From assembly GCA_037043015.1 (NCBI GenBank), contig CM073321.1:32218101-32282100 (forward strand): a stretch of 64,000 nucleotides of DNA. Direction: 5' to 3'. Positions within the stretch are counted from its first letter, which is position 1, and every line of letters starts with the position of its first letter. The notes beneath the pieces are model-generated. The model was not told where the DNA came from. It saw only the letters and a program-made list of their open reading frames with translations, and made no database searches. A program made the translations under genes and the position numbers. Positions 55,605 through 64,000 of the stretch are shown here, piece by piece. Origin of the DNA: Bryum argenteum (lineage: Eukaryota > Streptophyta > Bryopsida > Bryales > Bryaceae).

Positions 55605-55975
55605 CGTTGAAGATTAGATTGCTCGTAGTTACTAAGGGTAACTAGAGTTGATTAGAGTATGTGGAGAGGGTTGGACCAATAGAGTCTTATTGTATATGGA
55701 GAAGGATTGTCCACAAGAGCCTTATTGTGTGTAGAGAAGGATGGACCACTAGAGCCTTATTGTATGTAGAGAGAGAAGGTCCTCTAGTGGTCTCTCCTTT
55801 GTAGAGTCATCTTGATCACTCAGACCTTATCTTTGTTGTAGCACCTAGTGCCTTCACTTGGATATATAAGTAAGTGTTTAGAATGAGTGTGTATCTCATT
55901 TAAGCATTTTTGGCTCTACTACTTGTAAGCTTTGAGTGTGTTGTATTCTCTCTCTCCCTCTATTGAATCTCAATA
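55605..55975 (+). repeat. 5' LTR of the copia element
   Basis: A 371-bp LTR beginning (C)GTTGAAGATTAGATTGC and ending TCTCAATA, where TCAACA would be the exact inverse of TGTTGA. Its first 80 bp match the start of the 3' LTR at 63,920. Confidence 0.85.
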
Positions 55976-55989
55976 GGTTATGGGCCTAC
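55976..55989 (+). other. primer binding site matching the anticodon arm of initiator tRNA-Met
   Basis: GGTTATGGGCCTAC lies directly after the LTR. It is complementary, with one mismatch, to the anticodon stem-loop of plant initiator tRNA-Met (GTGGGCCCATAACC). Use of a half-tRNA from this region as primer is known for Drosophila copia and yeast Ty5. Confidence 0.75.
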
Positions 55990-56776
55990 TAATCATGTAG
56001 TGAGGTTGAGTTTGAGTACTCTTGGAGGCTTGGAGAGGTCAAGGAGGTGTTGCATGCACATGTAGGACTCATTTGCACTACTTGGAGTCTCTTGGAGACT
56101 TGGAGGTGCACTTGGAGTCATTTGGAGATGTTTGCAACCATTTTGAAGGAGGTTTGGAGCATTGGAGGCAATAGAAGCAATTTGGAGGTGTTGGAGGTGA
56201 CTCAAACGATTGTAAGATTGTATGCTTGTTGTTTGAGTCCTCCTTGCACATTGTAGGTGCTTCTTTGCATTAAGGGCTCTCAAATTGATTGTTTAGAGTG
56301 TTTTGAGTTTAAGAGTGTTTGTTGTAATGTTTACTTGAATGCACTTGGAGTTGAGAAGGCCGAATTTAGCATTTGGGGTGCATATGTGCACACATAGGGC
56401 TGATTTTAGCATTTGAGGTGCAACAGTAAGTGTTTTGAGACTCCTAAGCTTAGATTGTCTACAATCATTTGAGTGATTTGGGAATATACAAGCTTTGTTG
56501 ACATAGTTTGAGAGTTGATCTAGTATAGAGTGTGCTTTTGAAGTGCAACGACACATTGTGTGTGTAGAAGAGATCTAGATGTTCTATTTGGAGGTCAAAT
56601 AGTTTGAAGGAGATCCGATTTGAGTAGGAGCAAGTGTATCTTGCTTGTTTGAGTGTTGGAGGGGCATATTGTGCTTTGTTTGGTGCATAAGTGTGTTTAC
56701 ACACTCCTAGAGGGTTGATTTGAGTGCTTAGGAGCTAGATTTGAGTGCTTTGTAAGGGCAATATTGGAACTTAGCC
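55990..56776 (+). other. copia leader with TTGGAG-rich degenerate repeats
   Basis: An untranslated leader of almost 800 bp lies between the primer site and the gag ATG. CTTGGAG/TTTGGAG recurs more than ten times between 56,015 and 56,205. No ORF with a recognisable product. Confidence 0.6.
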
Positions 56777-56999
56777 ATGGCTTCTTTGGAAGGTGAGAGT
56801 GTTAGAGTGCTTGAAAGGTTCAATGGCACCAACTGCAACTTGTGGAAGTTCAAGATGAATTTGCCACTTTCTTCCATGGACTTGTGGGAGATTGTTGAAG
56901 GCACGGAGGAGGCTCCACCATCTGAAGCAAGTGAGAAGGACAAAAATGACTACTAAAGGAGGGTGCGCAAGGCGATGTCGATGATTGAGCTCAACTTGG
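56777..56999 (+). pseudogene. copia gag, N-terminal part
   Basis: It starts MASLEGESVRVLERFNGTNC, with the FNGTN(Y/C)xxW motif typical of copia Gag N-termini (NLWKFKMN). A TAA follows EKDKNDY, and the frame continues RRVRKAMSMIELNL to the insertion site. It resumes in register at 59,366 with VDAQLAHIKSC when the hAT element and one target copy are ignored. Gag forms the virus-like particle. Confidence 0.85.
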
Positions 57000-59357
57000 C
57001 AAGGTTGTCATATCGGGCGTGTTGAGGTAATCGGGCGGGCAAAACGGACGTACGAGTTGTCCCGGACGGACGGGCGTGCCCGCCCACCTTGATTGTAGGG
57101 GGTGTGTAATTTTCGTGGGTAACAAACTTTGCAGTAAAAAGTGTGTGTGGCGTTCTACGCGGCCCGTACGCGGCGGCCAAGTGGCTTAGTTTTCACCTAA
57201 ACCCTTGCCACGTCGCCGTTTTTTTACCTAAACTAAAAGTCAACAACCTGTGAGCCTAAATCCCGGTGACCCGGTTTTTAAGCCACAAGTTTGGCCGTGG
57301 GGGTGGGTGCAAGCAAAACAACCTTCCAAGCAATGGACACTAAACTTCATACATGCATGCAATTTCTAATTTGAATTCAACAAGGAAGCACAACCATTCA
57401 ATCAAGTCTCAATTTAATTCCAAATAAGTAACTCCAGTAGTGAATTGAGTCTCCCAAAGCATACCTAGGAGGTTCAAATAGCCCTTATTTGACCACCAAG
57501 GGCCTAGGGCTCAATTGTGGGCACAAAACGACCAAAATGAACACTTAAGGCCTCCAAAACACATATGGACCAAGAGGTCCAGCACACAAATTAGGGTTGA
57601 AAGAGGTTGCAAATCACATCTAAACACCTTCTACCTCAATCCTAAGCACCCCAATCAACATATGAGTGCTAACAATCAACTAAGCATGCAATTCACCACT
57701 TCTAACACAATTTAGGTTTAATTGGGGAATGTTGGGCAGCGCTTCCGCACGCAATTCCAATTCCCCAAATTTTTTAACCTAATTGTCTCAAATCTAATTC
57801 TAAAACCGGGCAGCGCTTCCGCGCTACCCTTACAACCAGTAAAAATTAACACACAATCACCACAACTAGCATAGGCAAGCAAGACGAGCAAGAAAGTAAA
57901 TACCATGAACCATCCAACACAACCACACACTACAATAAAAAGCAACAAAAGTAACAATCACACATTCAAAAATAAGAAGTTGGTTTTTTGTGGTGATTCC
58001 AATCACTTAATTCAAGAGTTAAGCTATTGTCTAACCTTCAACTTTGAAATGAGATGGGAAGAGAGAAAAGAGCAAAAAAGGAGAAAAAGAAGAGGAGCAA
58101 AAGCTCCCCTGCTCAAGCTACTGCTGCTGGTCGTCACGCTGGAGAGGCGGCGCAACGTGCTGCGCCCTGGCCTCGTGAGGGTGGCGGTGTTGGTCACCTC
58201 GCCAGAGGGAATCGCCGGCCCTCGCCGCTGGTACAGCGGCGCCTCCTCGCCGAGGTGCTGCTGGTGGGATCGATGGGGGAAGAACGGCCCCTGCTGTGCC
58301 GGACCTGGCCGTCGGTGGGTGTGTGGAGCGGGAGTCGTCGCCGCGAGGAGGCCGGCCCTCGCTTGCTCGCCGGCGCCGTCGCCCTACCTGCCGAGTCCGC
58401 CCCTGGCCGAGGTGACGACCTGCCTCGCCGCGCGCCCTCTTTCGCCGCGGTGGCTCCAAGTCGCTGTCGCGCTCCACTCTGGTGCCGCTCGCACCTCCGA
58501 TCCTGGCACCGCCCTTCGTCGTCGTACGCCACTCCGTCGCTGCTGCCTCCAGTCCTGTCTTCCTCTGAAGCGCCTCCTAACTCCTCTCCAGATCGCTCCC
58601 TGGTGGCCGAGCTCGCGCTCTGGTGTCGCTCGTCGACTCCAACATGCCTCTAGATCTCAAAATCGCCACTCTTCTAGCCTCCAATCCTAGATCCAATGCC
58701 ACAAAAACAACAACACACTCAAAAAGCTTGAATCTCTACACAGAACTCACAAACAAACAGGCACACCCCAAAAAACTAGCCTAACGGCTTCTCTCCTGAC
58801 TCTCCTCTTCCCTGGCTGATCCAGGGAGGTTGAAGCAAAAGCTTCATCCGTCCAATTGGGCGGATTTCATCCGTCCAGGTGGGCGGACTTCCATCCATAG
58901 TCCAGGTGGGCGGACTTCCATCTAAACAACTAGTCAAGATACGGGCACCAACTTCATACTAGGGTTTTTGTAGATGGTAAGGGCAAAATGGGGCAAGCCG
59001 ACCCCTACTTAGAAATACAAAATCGCTAAACCGTACTAAAAACTCGCCCTTTAATATATTGGCGTTCATCAAAAATACCAATTTGGTATAAATTAGAGCA
59101 AGAACGGCCGCCTGTGCCAAACCCCCTTTGAGACCACGGGTACTCCGTGAATCCACGAAATGAGCTAAAAAGTCTAATTTAAACCATGGAAGCCTGATAA
59201 TTACGCGCTTAACCTTGCGGGGAATGTATTCCCGCTAGAGTGAACCGTTACGCGGGTTCACACAGCCGTTTGAAGCTATCGGGCGAGCCACAACTGAATC
59301 GGACGGACAAGGCGGGCGGACGGGCGGGTGGCGTGCCCGCCCCGTATGGCAACCTTG
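57000..59357. mobile_element. hAT-family element, 2,358 bp, with captured-looking GC-rich cargo
   Basis: The 8-bp duplicate CAACTTGG lies at 56,992-56,999 and 59,358-59,365. The terminal inverted repeats are CAAGGTTGTCATATCGGGCG on the left and, inverted, CAAGGTTGCCATACGGGGCG on the right. Removing it restores the copia gag frame exactly. There is no transposase, so it depends on another source. The interior at 58,050-58,650 is GC-rich, with long frames on both strands (best minus-strand start near 58,477, MERDSDLEPPRRKRARGEAG) and an intron-like flank. This resembles the start of a host gene picked up by the element. Its termini resemble those of the giant element and the copy at 30,150. Confidence 0.9.
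58054..58690. other. possible captured host-gene fragment inside the 2.36-kb hAT element
   Basis: The sequence switches from AT-rich to strongly GC-rich for about 600 bp. Frames are open on both strands with Arg/Pro/Ala/Ser-rich products, so the coding strand is uncertain. No domain is recognised. The sharp compositional border is what suggests capture. Confidence 0.35.
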
Positions 59358-60365
59358 CAACTTGGTGGATGCGCAACTTGCGCACATCAAGAGTTGCAAG
59401 AGTCCGGCGGAAGCATGGAGCGTGCTTTGTAACATCCACGAGACAAGAAGCTTGTCCTACATACTCTATTTGAGGCGCAAGTTCTTCACAATCAAGATGG
59501 AGGAAGGGGCGGACTTGTTGGAGCACATCAACAACATCAGGACACTTGCGGATCAACTCGCATGCTTGGATGTGCCCATGAGGGAGGATGACATTGTCAT
59601 GACATTGTCATGACATTGCTTGATAGCTTGCCACCTTCATTTGAGAGTTTGATCACCGCATTAGAGACCTTAAAACTTGTTGACCTTAAAATGGAGTTTG
59701 TGGTATTATGGTTGATGCAAGAAGTATCCAAGAGGAAGGAGAAGAGTGCTCAAAGTGGTGAGACAACGTTGGTGGCGGCCCAAAACAAAGGGAGGATGCA
59801 AAATGGCCCAAGAATGTGCTACAATTGTGGCAAACCGGGCCACATTGCTAGGTATTGCTTTCCAAACAACAAGAAAGAGAAAGAGAGTGCCAATGTTGCA
59901 AGCAACAACGATAACGAGGCGGATTATGCGTTTCTAAGCGCCGTTGTTGCAAGCAAAGAGGAGATGGAAGTGGAGCATGCCTTTGCAATCAATGATGGAG
60001 ATGACAAGACCATGGCTAAGTGGATCATGGATTCGGGAGCAACCAAGCACATGTCACCCCATAGGGCATCATTCCAAACAAATGAGATAATATTACCACC
60101 ACGAAATGTGCACTTGGGAGATGATAGCATTGTGCATGCGGTTGGAGTTGGCACTATTGTTGAGGAGGTGATGGTGATGGGAGTGAAGCACAAGATCAAC
60201 ATGAAGGAGGTGCTCCACATCCCCAAGTTCAAGAAGACCTTGATTTCCGTGGTAAAACTTGCTCTAAACGGGTTTAAAGTGGAGTTTGATGATGATGCAT
60301 GCATTGTAAGAGATGTGAATAGAAAGGTGATTGCTAGATTGCCAAAGAGTAGGGAGCTTGTATGA
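59358..60365 (+). pseudogene. copia gag C-terminal part and protease
   Basis: Gag resumes as VDAQLAHIKSCKSPAEAW and continues as a helical UBN2-type Gag region (LRRKFFTIKMEEGADLLEHI). An 11-bp microduplication at 59,588-59,612 (ACATTGTCATG repeated) shifts the frame. The second frame holds LDSLPPSFESLITAL, the zinc knuckle CYNCGKPGHIARYC (CX2CX4HX4C) and the protease active site KWIMDSGATKHMS. It ends at a TGA after KSRELV. Protease processes the polyprotein in the particle. Confidence 0.9.
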
Positions 60366-61343
60366 AATGCCCTTTTCCATGCATAAATGACCGATGTGGC
60401 ACACGAAATGCGACAATTAGCCCCTTTGGAGCTATAGCATAGACGCCTTGGGCATTTGAATCTGAAGAGTATCAAGGCGATTCAAAGCATGGTGAAGGGC
60501 ATGCAAATCAAGGATGGAGCATCGAATTCGGCGGTTTGTGAGGGGTGCTTTGAAGGCAAGCTCTCAAGGACTCCATTTCCAAGTGAGGGAGGTCAACGTG
60601 CAAGCAAGTCTTTGGAGTTAGTCCACTCGGATGTGTGTGGTCCATTTAAGACCATTTCTATGCACGGTTGCTTGTACTTTGTTACTTTTATTGATGACTT
60701 CTCTAGAAATGTGTGGGTGTATGTGTTGAAGTCCAAGGGAGAGGTGTTTGCCAAGTTTGTGGAGTTCACGGCCCTTGTGGAGAAGCAATCGGAGCACAAG
60801 ATCAAGGCATTTCGGTACGACAATGGAGAGGAGTTTACTTCTTGCAAGCACATGGCATTGAGAGGCAACTATCAACACCATACACTACAACAAAATGGAG
60901 TGGCGGAGAGAGCAAATCGCACCATTGTGGAGATGGCAAGGAGCATGCTACACCACCAAAACCTCAACAAGAACCTTTGGGCGGAAGCGGTGGTTACAGC
61001 GGTGTACACACGCAATAGGTGCCCAACTAGTGCACTTGTTGGTAAGACACCCGAAGAGGCATGGAGTGGTAAGAAGCCTTTTGTGACACACATGCGTGTG
61101 TTTTGGTGTGTTGCTTATGCAAAGGTGCCGGATGAAAAGAGGACTAAACTTGATGCAAAGAGTACAAAGTCCGTGTTTCTTGGTTATTGTGGAGGAACCA
61201 AGGCTTATAGGTTGATGTGCTTGGAGACCAAGAAGATCCTCAAGTGTTGTGATGTAGTATTTGCGGAGGATGCTACTTGTGGAGATGCAAATGTGGAGAT
61301 GCATCCAAGTGGGAGTTTGGAGCCACCTATGGTGATTTTGTAG
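60366..61343 (+). pseudogene. copia integrase
   Basis: After two stops the pre-integrase zinc module is read as HRRLGHLNLKSIKAIQ and CEGCFEGK (HHCC). The core carries all three catalytic acids: LVHSDVCGPF (Asp), RYDNGEEF (Asp) and NGVAERANRTIVE (Glu, about 35 residues after the second Asp). The C-terminal part includes the LGYCGGTKAYR motif typical of copia integrases. A TAG ends the frame after EPPMVIL. Integrase joins element DNA to the chromosome. The core is intact, but it could not be expressed without the upstream frame. Confidence 0.9.
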
Positions 61344-62990
61344 GATGCACCTCCAGTTTCAACGCCCGTCGTACAAGAGGCACAAGTTGGAGAGGAGTTT
61401 AAATGTGTGTGCAAAATCCACAAGAGAAAGAAGAGGAGGAGGTAGTGGAAGAAAAGCTAGGTCCACACGAGGAGATTGATGAAGGGCAACGTATCACAAG
61501 GCTCAAGGTATCCAAGAAGGGAGAGGAGGCCGCCGGGTGAGTGGTGGTTGAATCACGTTCTTTCACCCACTAACGACGTAGAACGTGCAAATGTGGCTTC
61601 TTTTGATGATCCTTTGAGTTTGGGTGATGCTTCGCAAAGTGTGGATGCAAGCAAGTGGGAGTTGGCCATGCCAGAGGATTATGCATCTCTAATGGCCAAT
61701 GGCACATGGGAGCTCACTCCATTGCCAAAAGGCCGCAAGAGTGTTGGTTGCAAGTAGGTGTTTAGGACCAAAAGAGATGCACAAGGCAACGTGGTGCGCT
61801 ACAAGGCACGGTTGGTGGCAAGGGGCTTCTCTCAAGTGGAAGGTGTGGATTTCCATGAGACATTTGCACCCGTGGCAAAGTTTACCACCATTCGTTGCAT
61901 GTTGGCGATTGGGGCAGCCATGGACTTGGAGATTCACCAAATGGATGTCAAGACGGCGTTTTTGAATGGTGAGTTGGAGGAGGACATCTACATGGACCAG
62001 CCCCTTGGTTTTGTGGAGGAGGACACTCAACACCTTGTTTGCAAGCTCAAGAAGTCGTTGTATGTGCTCAAGCAATCACCAAGGGCGTGGTACCAAAGGA
62101 TTGACATGTTTTTCACCAAAAAAGGCTTCTTTAGAAGCCATGCGGATCACTCCTTGTATGTGAAGCAAACAAGAGAGTTGTTGTTGATTGTAATCATCTA
62201 TGTGGATGATTTGATTATCTTGGCTAGTGATGATGCGGTTTTGGGGTGGTTGAAGGCCAAGCTTGAGAAGGAGTTTGAGATGAGTGATCTTGGGCCTTTG
62301 GAGTTTTGCCTTGGTGTTGCGTTTGAGAGGAATCGCAACGCACGCATCATCACCATGAGCCAAGGCAAATACATTGAGGAGGTGCTCAAGCGGTTTAGCA
62401 TGGAGGAGTGCAAGCCTATTGGCACGCCGCTTGATGTAAAGGGGTCGTTGTTGAAGCTTTCAAACGAGGAGTTTAAGGAGGTTGAAGAGGAGATGAAGGC
62501 TATTCCATACAAGGCTGCGGTGGGGTCGTTGACGTATGCAATGGTGGCCACAAGGGCTGACCTTGCATTCCCGGTGAGCATGGTGAGCCAATTCATGGCA
62601 AAGGCTCGTCCTCAACATTGGATGGCGGTAAAACGCATCTTGAGGTATTTGAAAGGCATTATTGACTACAAATTGTGCCTTGGTGGTAACAACCTTGATT
62701 TGAAGGGATACTGTGATGCGGATTGGGCGGGTGGTGTGAATGAGCGTCGGTCGACGACATGGTATGTGTTCTTTGCAGGAGATGGTGCAATCTCGTGAAA
62801 TTGCACGAGACAACCCACGATAGCGGTATCTACTACGGTGGCGGAGTACATGACAACTAGCCATTGCTTGAAGGAGGCGTTGTGGCTACGGCAACTATTT
62901 GAGGATGTTTGGTTTGTGCAAGCGGAGGCCACAAGGATCATGTGTGACAACTAAAGGTGCATTGCGCTTGCAAAGCACCCCAAGCACCAT
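61344..62990 (+). pseudogene. copia reverse transcriptase and RNase H
   Basis: Linker sequence (61,344-61,640) is broken by stops. The reverse transcriptase starts near WELAMPEDYASLM. It has a TAG for Trp in KSVGCKxVF at 61,755, then ARGFSQVEGVDFHETFAPV, QMDVKTAFLNG and the catalytic IIYVDDLIILA. It continues open to 62,798 (346 codons). RNase H has LKGYCDADWAGG, and after a TGA for Trp at 62,797 VSTTVAEYM and the CDNxxCIALAKHPKHH motif, where one codon is TAA. The last two stops and the lost tail make it inactive. Confidence 0.92.
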
Positions 62991-63011
62991 TCTCTCCGGA
63001 GAGATCACTTC

Positions 63012-63753
63012 TTGTAATTTAAGGTATACACCTCAGTTAAGAGGGTATTTGATATGGGGCTATTTACATTTGTTTTTATGTTTTAGATGACCGTATATTT
63101 ATATAAAAAGCTACTCAGTGCGTATTCTCGGTATTCTATGGTGTTTTATAAATTAATACATGTGTTGAATTACTTGAGGCTATGTTACATATAAACTATA
63201 TAAGTGCATTTTTTTCTAGCCTTGTACAAAAATTTGCTCTCTTATTTTGATTGTTGCAACATACCAAAACTTAAACATAGCACAAAAGGTCATATTCGTT
63301 AAATCGACACAGAATAAGGTTCTTGGGACTTAAAATGCTATTTAGTGCATATAACGCTTTGTTGTATTTTGCCTTCACTCCATTCATGCTTGCAACAACT
63401 CCAAACTAAAAACTCCAAACTTTAGTCACATTGATAATTACTATCTTTTATGTTTTTCTCCGTGTGTCCAAAGGACACGGGGACATACTAGTCCTACTAT
63501 AAAAAAAAATCAAGGCTCTTATTTGTGAAGGCTAACTTATAAATAAAATGTCATACTACACATTGTGTTTATATAGCCTAATTTATATATAATAGAGTAT
63601 GTAGCATTTTATGGACCCTATAGTAGTTCTACACATTATATAAAAATTCTCTCCTTTGAATTAAATAGACCCTATATTTTAACTCACGTATATTTCTAAA
63701 AAACGATAGTGATCTCCCGGGCCACTCTCGTACGAAGCATATAGTTATGCACC
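63012..63753. mobile_element. 742-bp AT-rich insertion in the copia RNase H tail, class unknown
   Basis: ATCACTTC at 63,004-63,011 is repeated at 63,754-63,761. Bridging it joins RRDHF to I(R)EKLEDGEVSLWYC in frame. The insert starts TTGTAATTTAAGG and ends GTTATGCACC. No inverted termini, poly-A tail or ORF is visible, so it is not a standard hAT despite the 8-bp duplicate. It has a short palindrome near the end (GCATATAGTTATGC). Confidence 0.75.
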
Positions 63754-63909
63754 ATCACTTCATTTGAGAGAAGTTGGAGGATGGAGAGGTGAGCTTGTGG
63801 TATTGCCCAACAAAAAACATGGTGGCGGATGTGTTAACCAAGGCGCTTGCTAAGGTGAGGCACAAGAAGCTTACAAAGGCGATGGGATTGCGAGGTGGTA
63901 ACTACTCGC
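63754..63909 (+). pseudogene. C-terminal tail of copia pol
   Basis: The RNase H tail reads EKLEDGEVSLWYCPTKNMVA, then DVLTKAL, the conserved ADxLTK motif that ends copia Pol. A TGA stands for a likely Arg (CGA) at 63,765. Confidence 0.85.
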
Positions 63910-63919
63910 AAAGTGGGGG
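63910..63919 (+). other. polypurine tract of the copia element
   Basis: AAAGTGGGGG lies directly before the 3' LTR. It is the expected primer for plus-strand synthesis. Confidence 0.7.
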
Positions 63920-64000
63920 TGTTGAATATTAGATTGCTTGTAGTTACTAAGGGTAACTAGAGTTGATTAGAGTATGTAGAGAGGATTGGACCAATAGAGT
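63920..64000 (+). repeat. 3' LTR of the copia element (partial)
   Basis: TGTTGAATATTAGATTGC starts the LTR. Only the first 81 bp are in the window. Confidence 0.9.

Larger units (their letters stand above)
55605..64000 (+). mobile_element. Ty1/copia LTR retrotransposon, nested and running off the window
   Basis: The 5' LTR is 55,605-55,975 and the 3' LTR starts at 63,920 (TGTTGAATATTAG). The plus-strand order is gag, zinc knuckle, protease, integrase, reverse transcriptase, RNase H; integrase before reverse transcriptase defines the copia type. Two later insertions interrupt it (57,000-59,357 and 63,012-63,753). Without them and their duplicates the element is about 5.6 kb, a normal size. 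Four differences in the 79-80 bp of LTR that can be compared suggest it is older than the Ty3 element. The first LTR base pair differs (CG for TG). The flanking bases predict an ACCCC target duplicate beyond the window. Confidence 0.93.

Noticed and set aside
1-64000. tRNA, rRNA or other structured RNA genes
   Set aside because: I saw no cloverleaf, rRNA core motif or snRNA-like sequence; the only tRNA-related sequences are retrotransposon primer sites.

Overview
This is a repeat-rich nuclear window from a plant. The evidence is Ty1/copia and Ty3/gypsy retrotransposons, a DUF659-type hAT transposase, a short run of the plant telomere motif TTTAGGG, and many nonsense codons that look like decay of methylated cytosines. 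The species cannot be named from the sequence; a large-genome plant is the most I would infer. Almost every coding region is transposon-derived and broken. The one convincing host-like gene is a multi-exon C2-domain gene on the minus strand at about 6.0-8.8 kb.

Layout. 1-5.9 kb is AT-rich and holds a 62-bp tandem duplication and a faint DUF659/hAT relic. 6.0-8.8 kb is the C2-domain gene. 10,986-20,018 is a complete Ty3/gypsy element on the minus strand (772-bp LTRs, 5-bp target duplication CCCAC) carrying an extra coiled-coil ORF downstream of integrase. It interrupts a plus-strand ORF whose frame is continuous when the element is mentally removed. 21,252-22,773 is a solo LTR (target duplication GGCTG). 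23.0-27.3 kb is a CENP-B/pogo/Tigger-type DDE transposase, broken and split into two parts. 27.9-29.5 kb holds coding-like fragments I do not recognise. 30.15 kb is one terminus of a hAT-family copy, followed by a GC-rich, CCCGGGT-rich segment.

33.0-55.6 kb is a large foldback (palindromic) repeat with GGGCGGGTGAG-type arrays in inverted arms. Into its left arm is inserted the most notable object in the window: a 17.4-kb hAT-type element (34,323-51,764) with matching termini and a perfect 8-bp target duplication GGATAAGT. Besides a decayed BED/DUF659/hATC transposase it carries a RING-H2 protein gene, a Tyr/Gly/Pro-rich repeat protein gene and an unusual protein-kinase gene. These form two convergent gene pairs, each gene fronted by a GC-rich CCGACCG-repeat island.

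55,605 to the window end is a Ty1/copia element (371-bp LTR, primer site matching the anticodon arm of initiator tRNA-Met). It is itself interrupted by a 2,358-bp hAT-family element with a GC-rich captured-looking cargo (57,000-59,357; target duplication CAACTTGG) and by a 742-bp AT-rich insertion (63,012-63,753; target duplication ATCACTTC). Removing both leaves about 5.6 kb, a normal copia size. The 2.36-kb element, the 30.15-kb terminus and the giant element share a CARGGTTGTC-type end, so the giant element's lineage may have moved the smaller ones.

Positions, motifs, target duplications and reading frames were read directly from the sequence by eye. Family names rest on motif recognition without database searches. 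Exon boundaries, captured-cargo origins and the order of insertions are inference.
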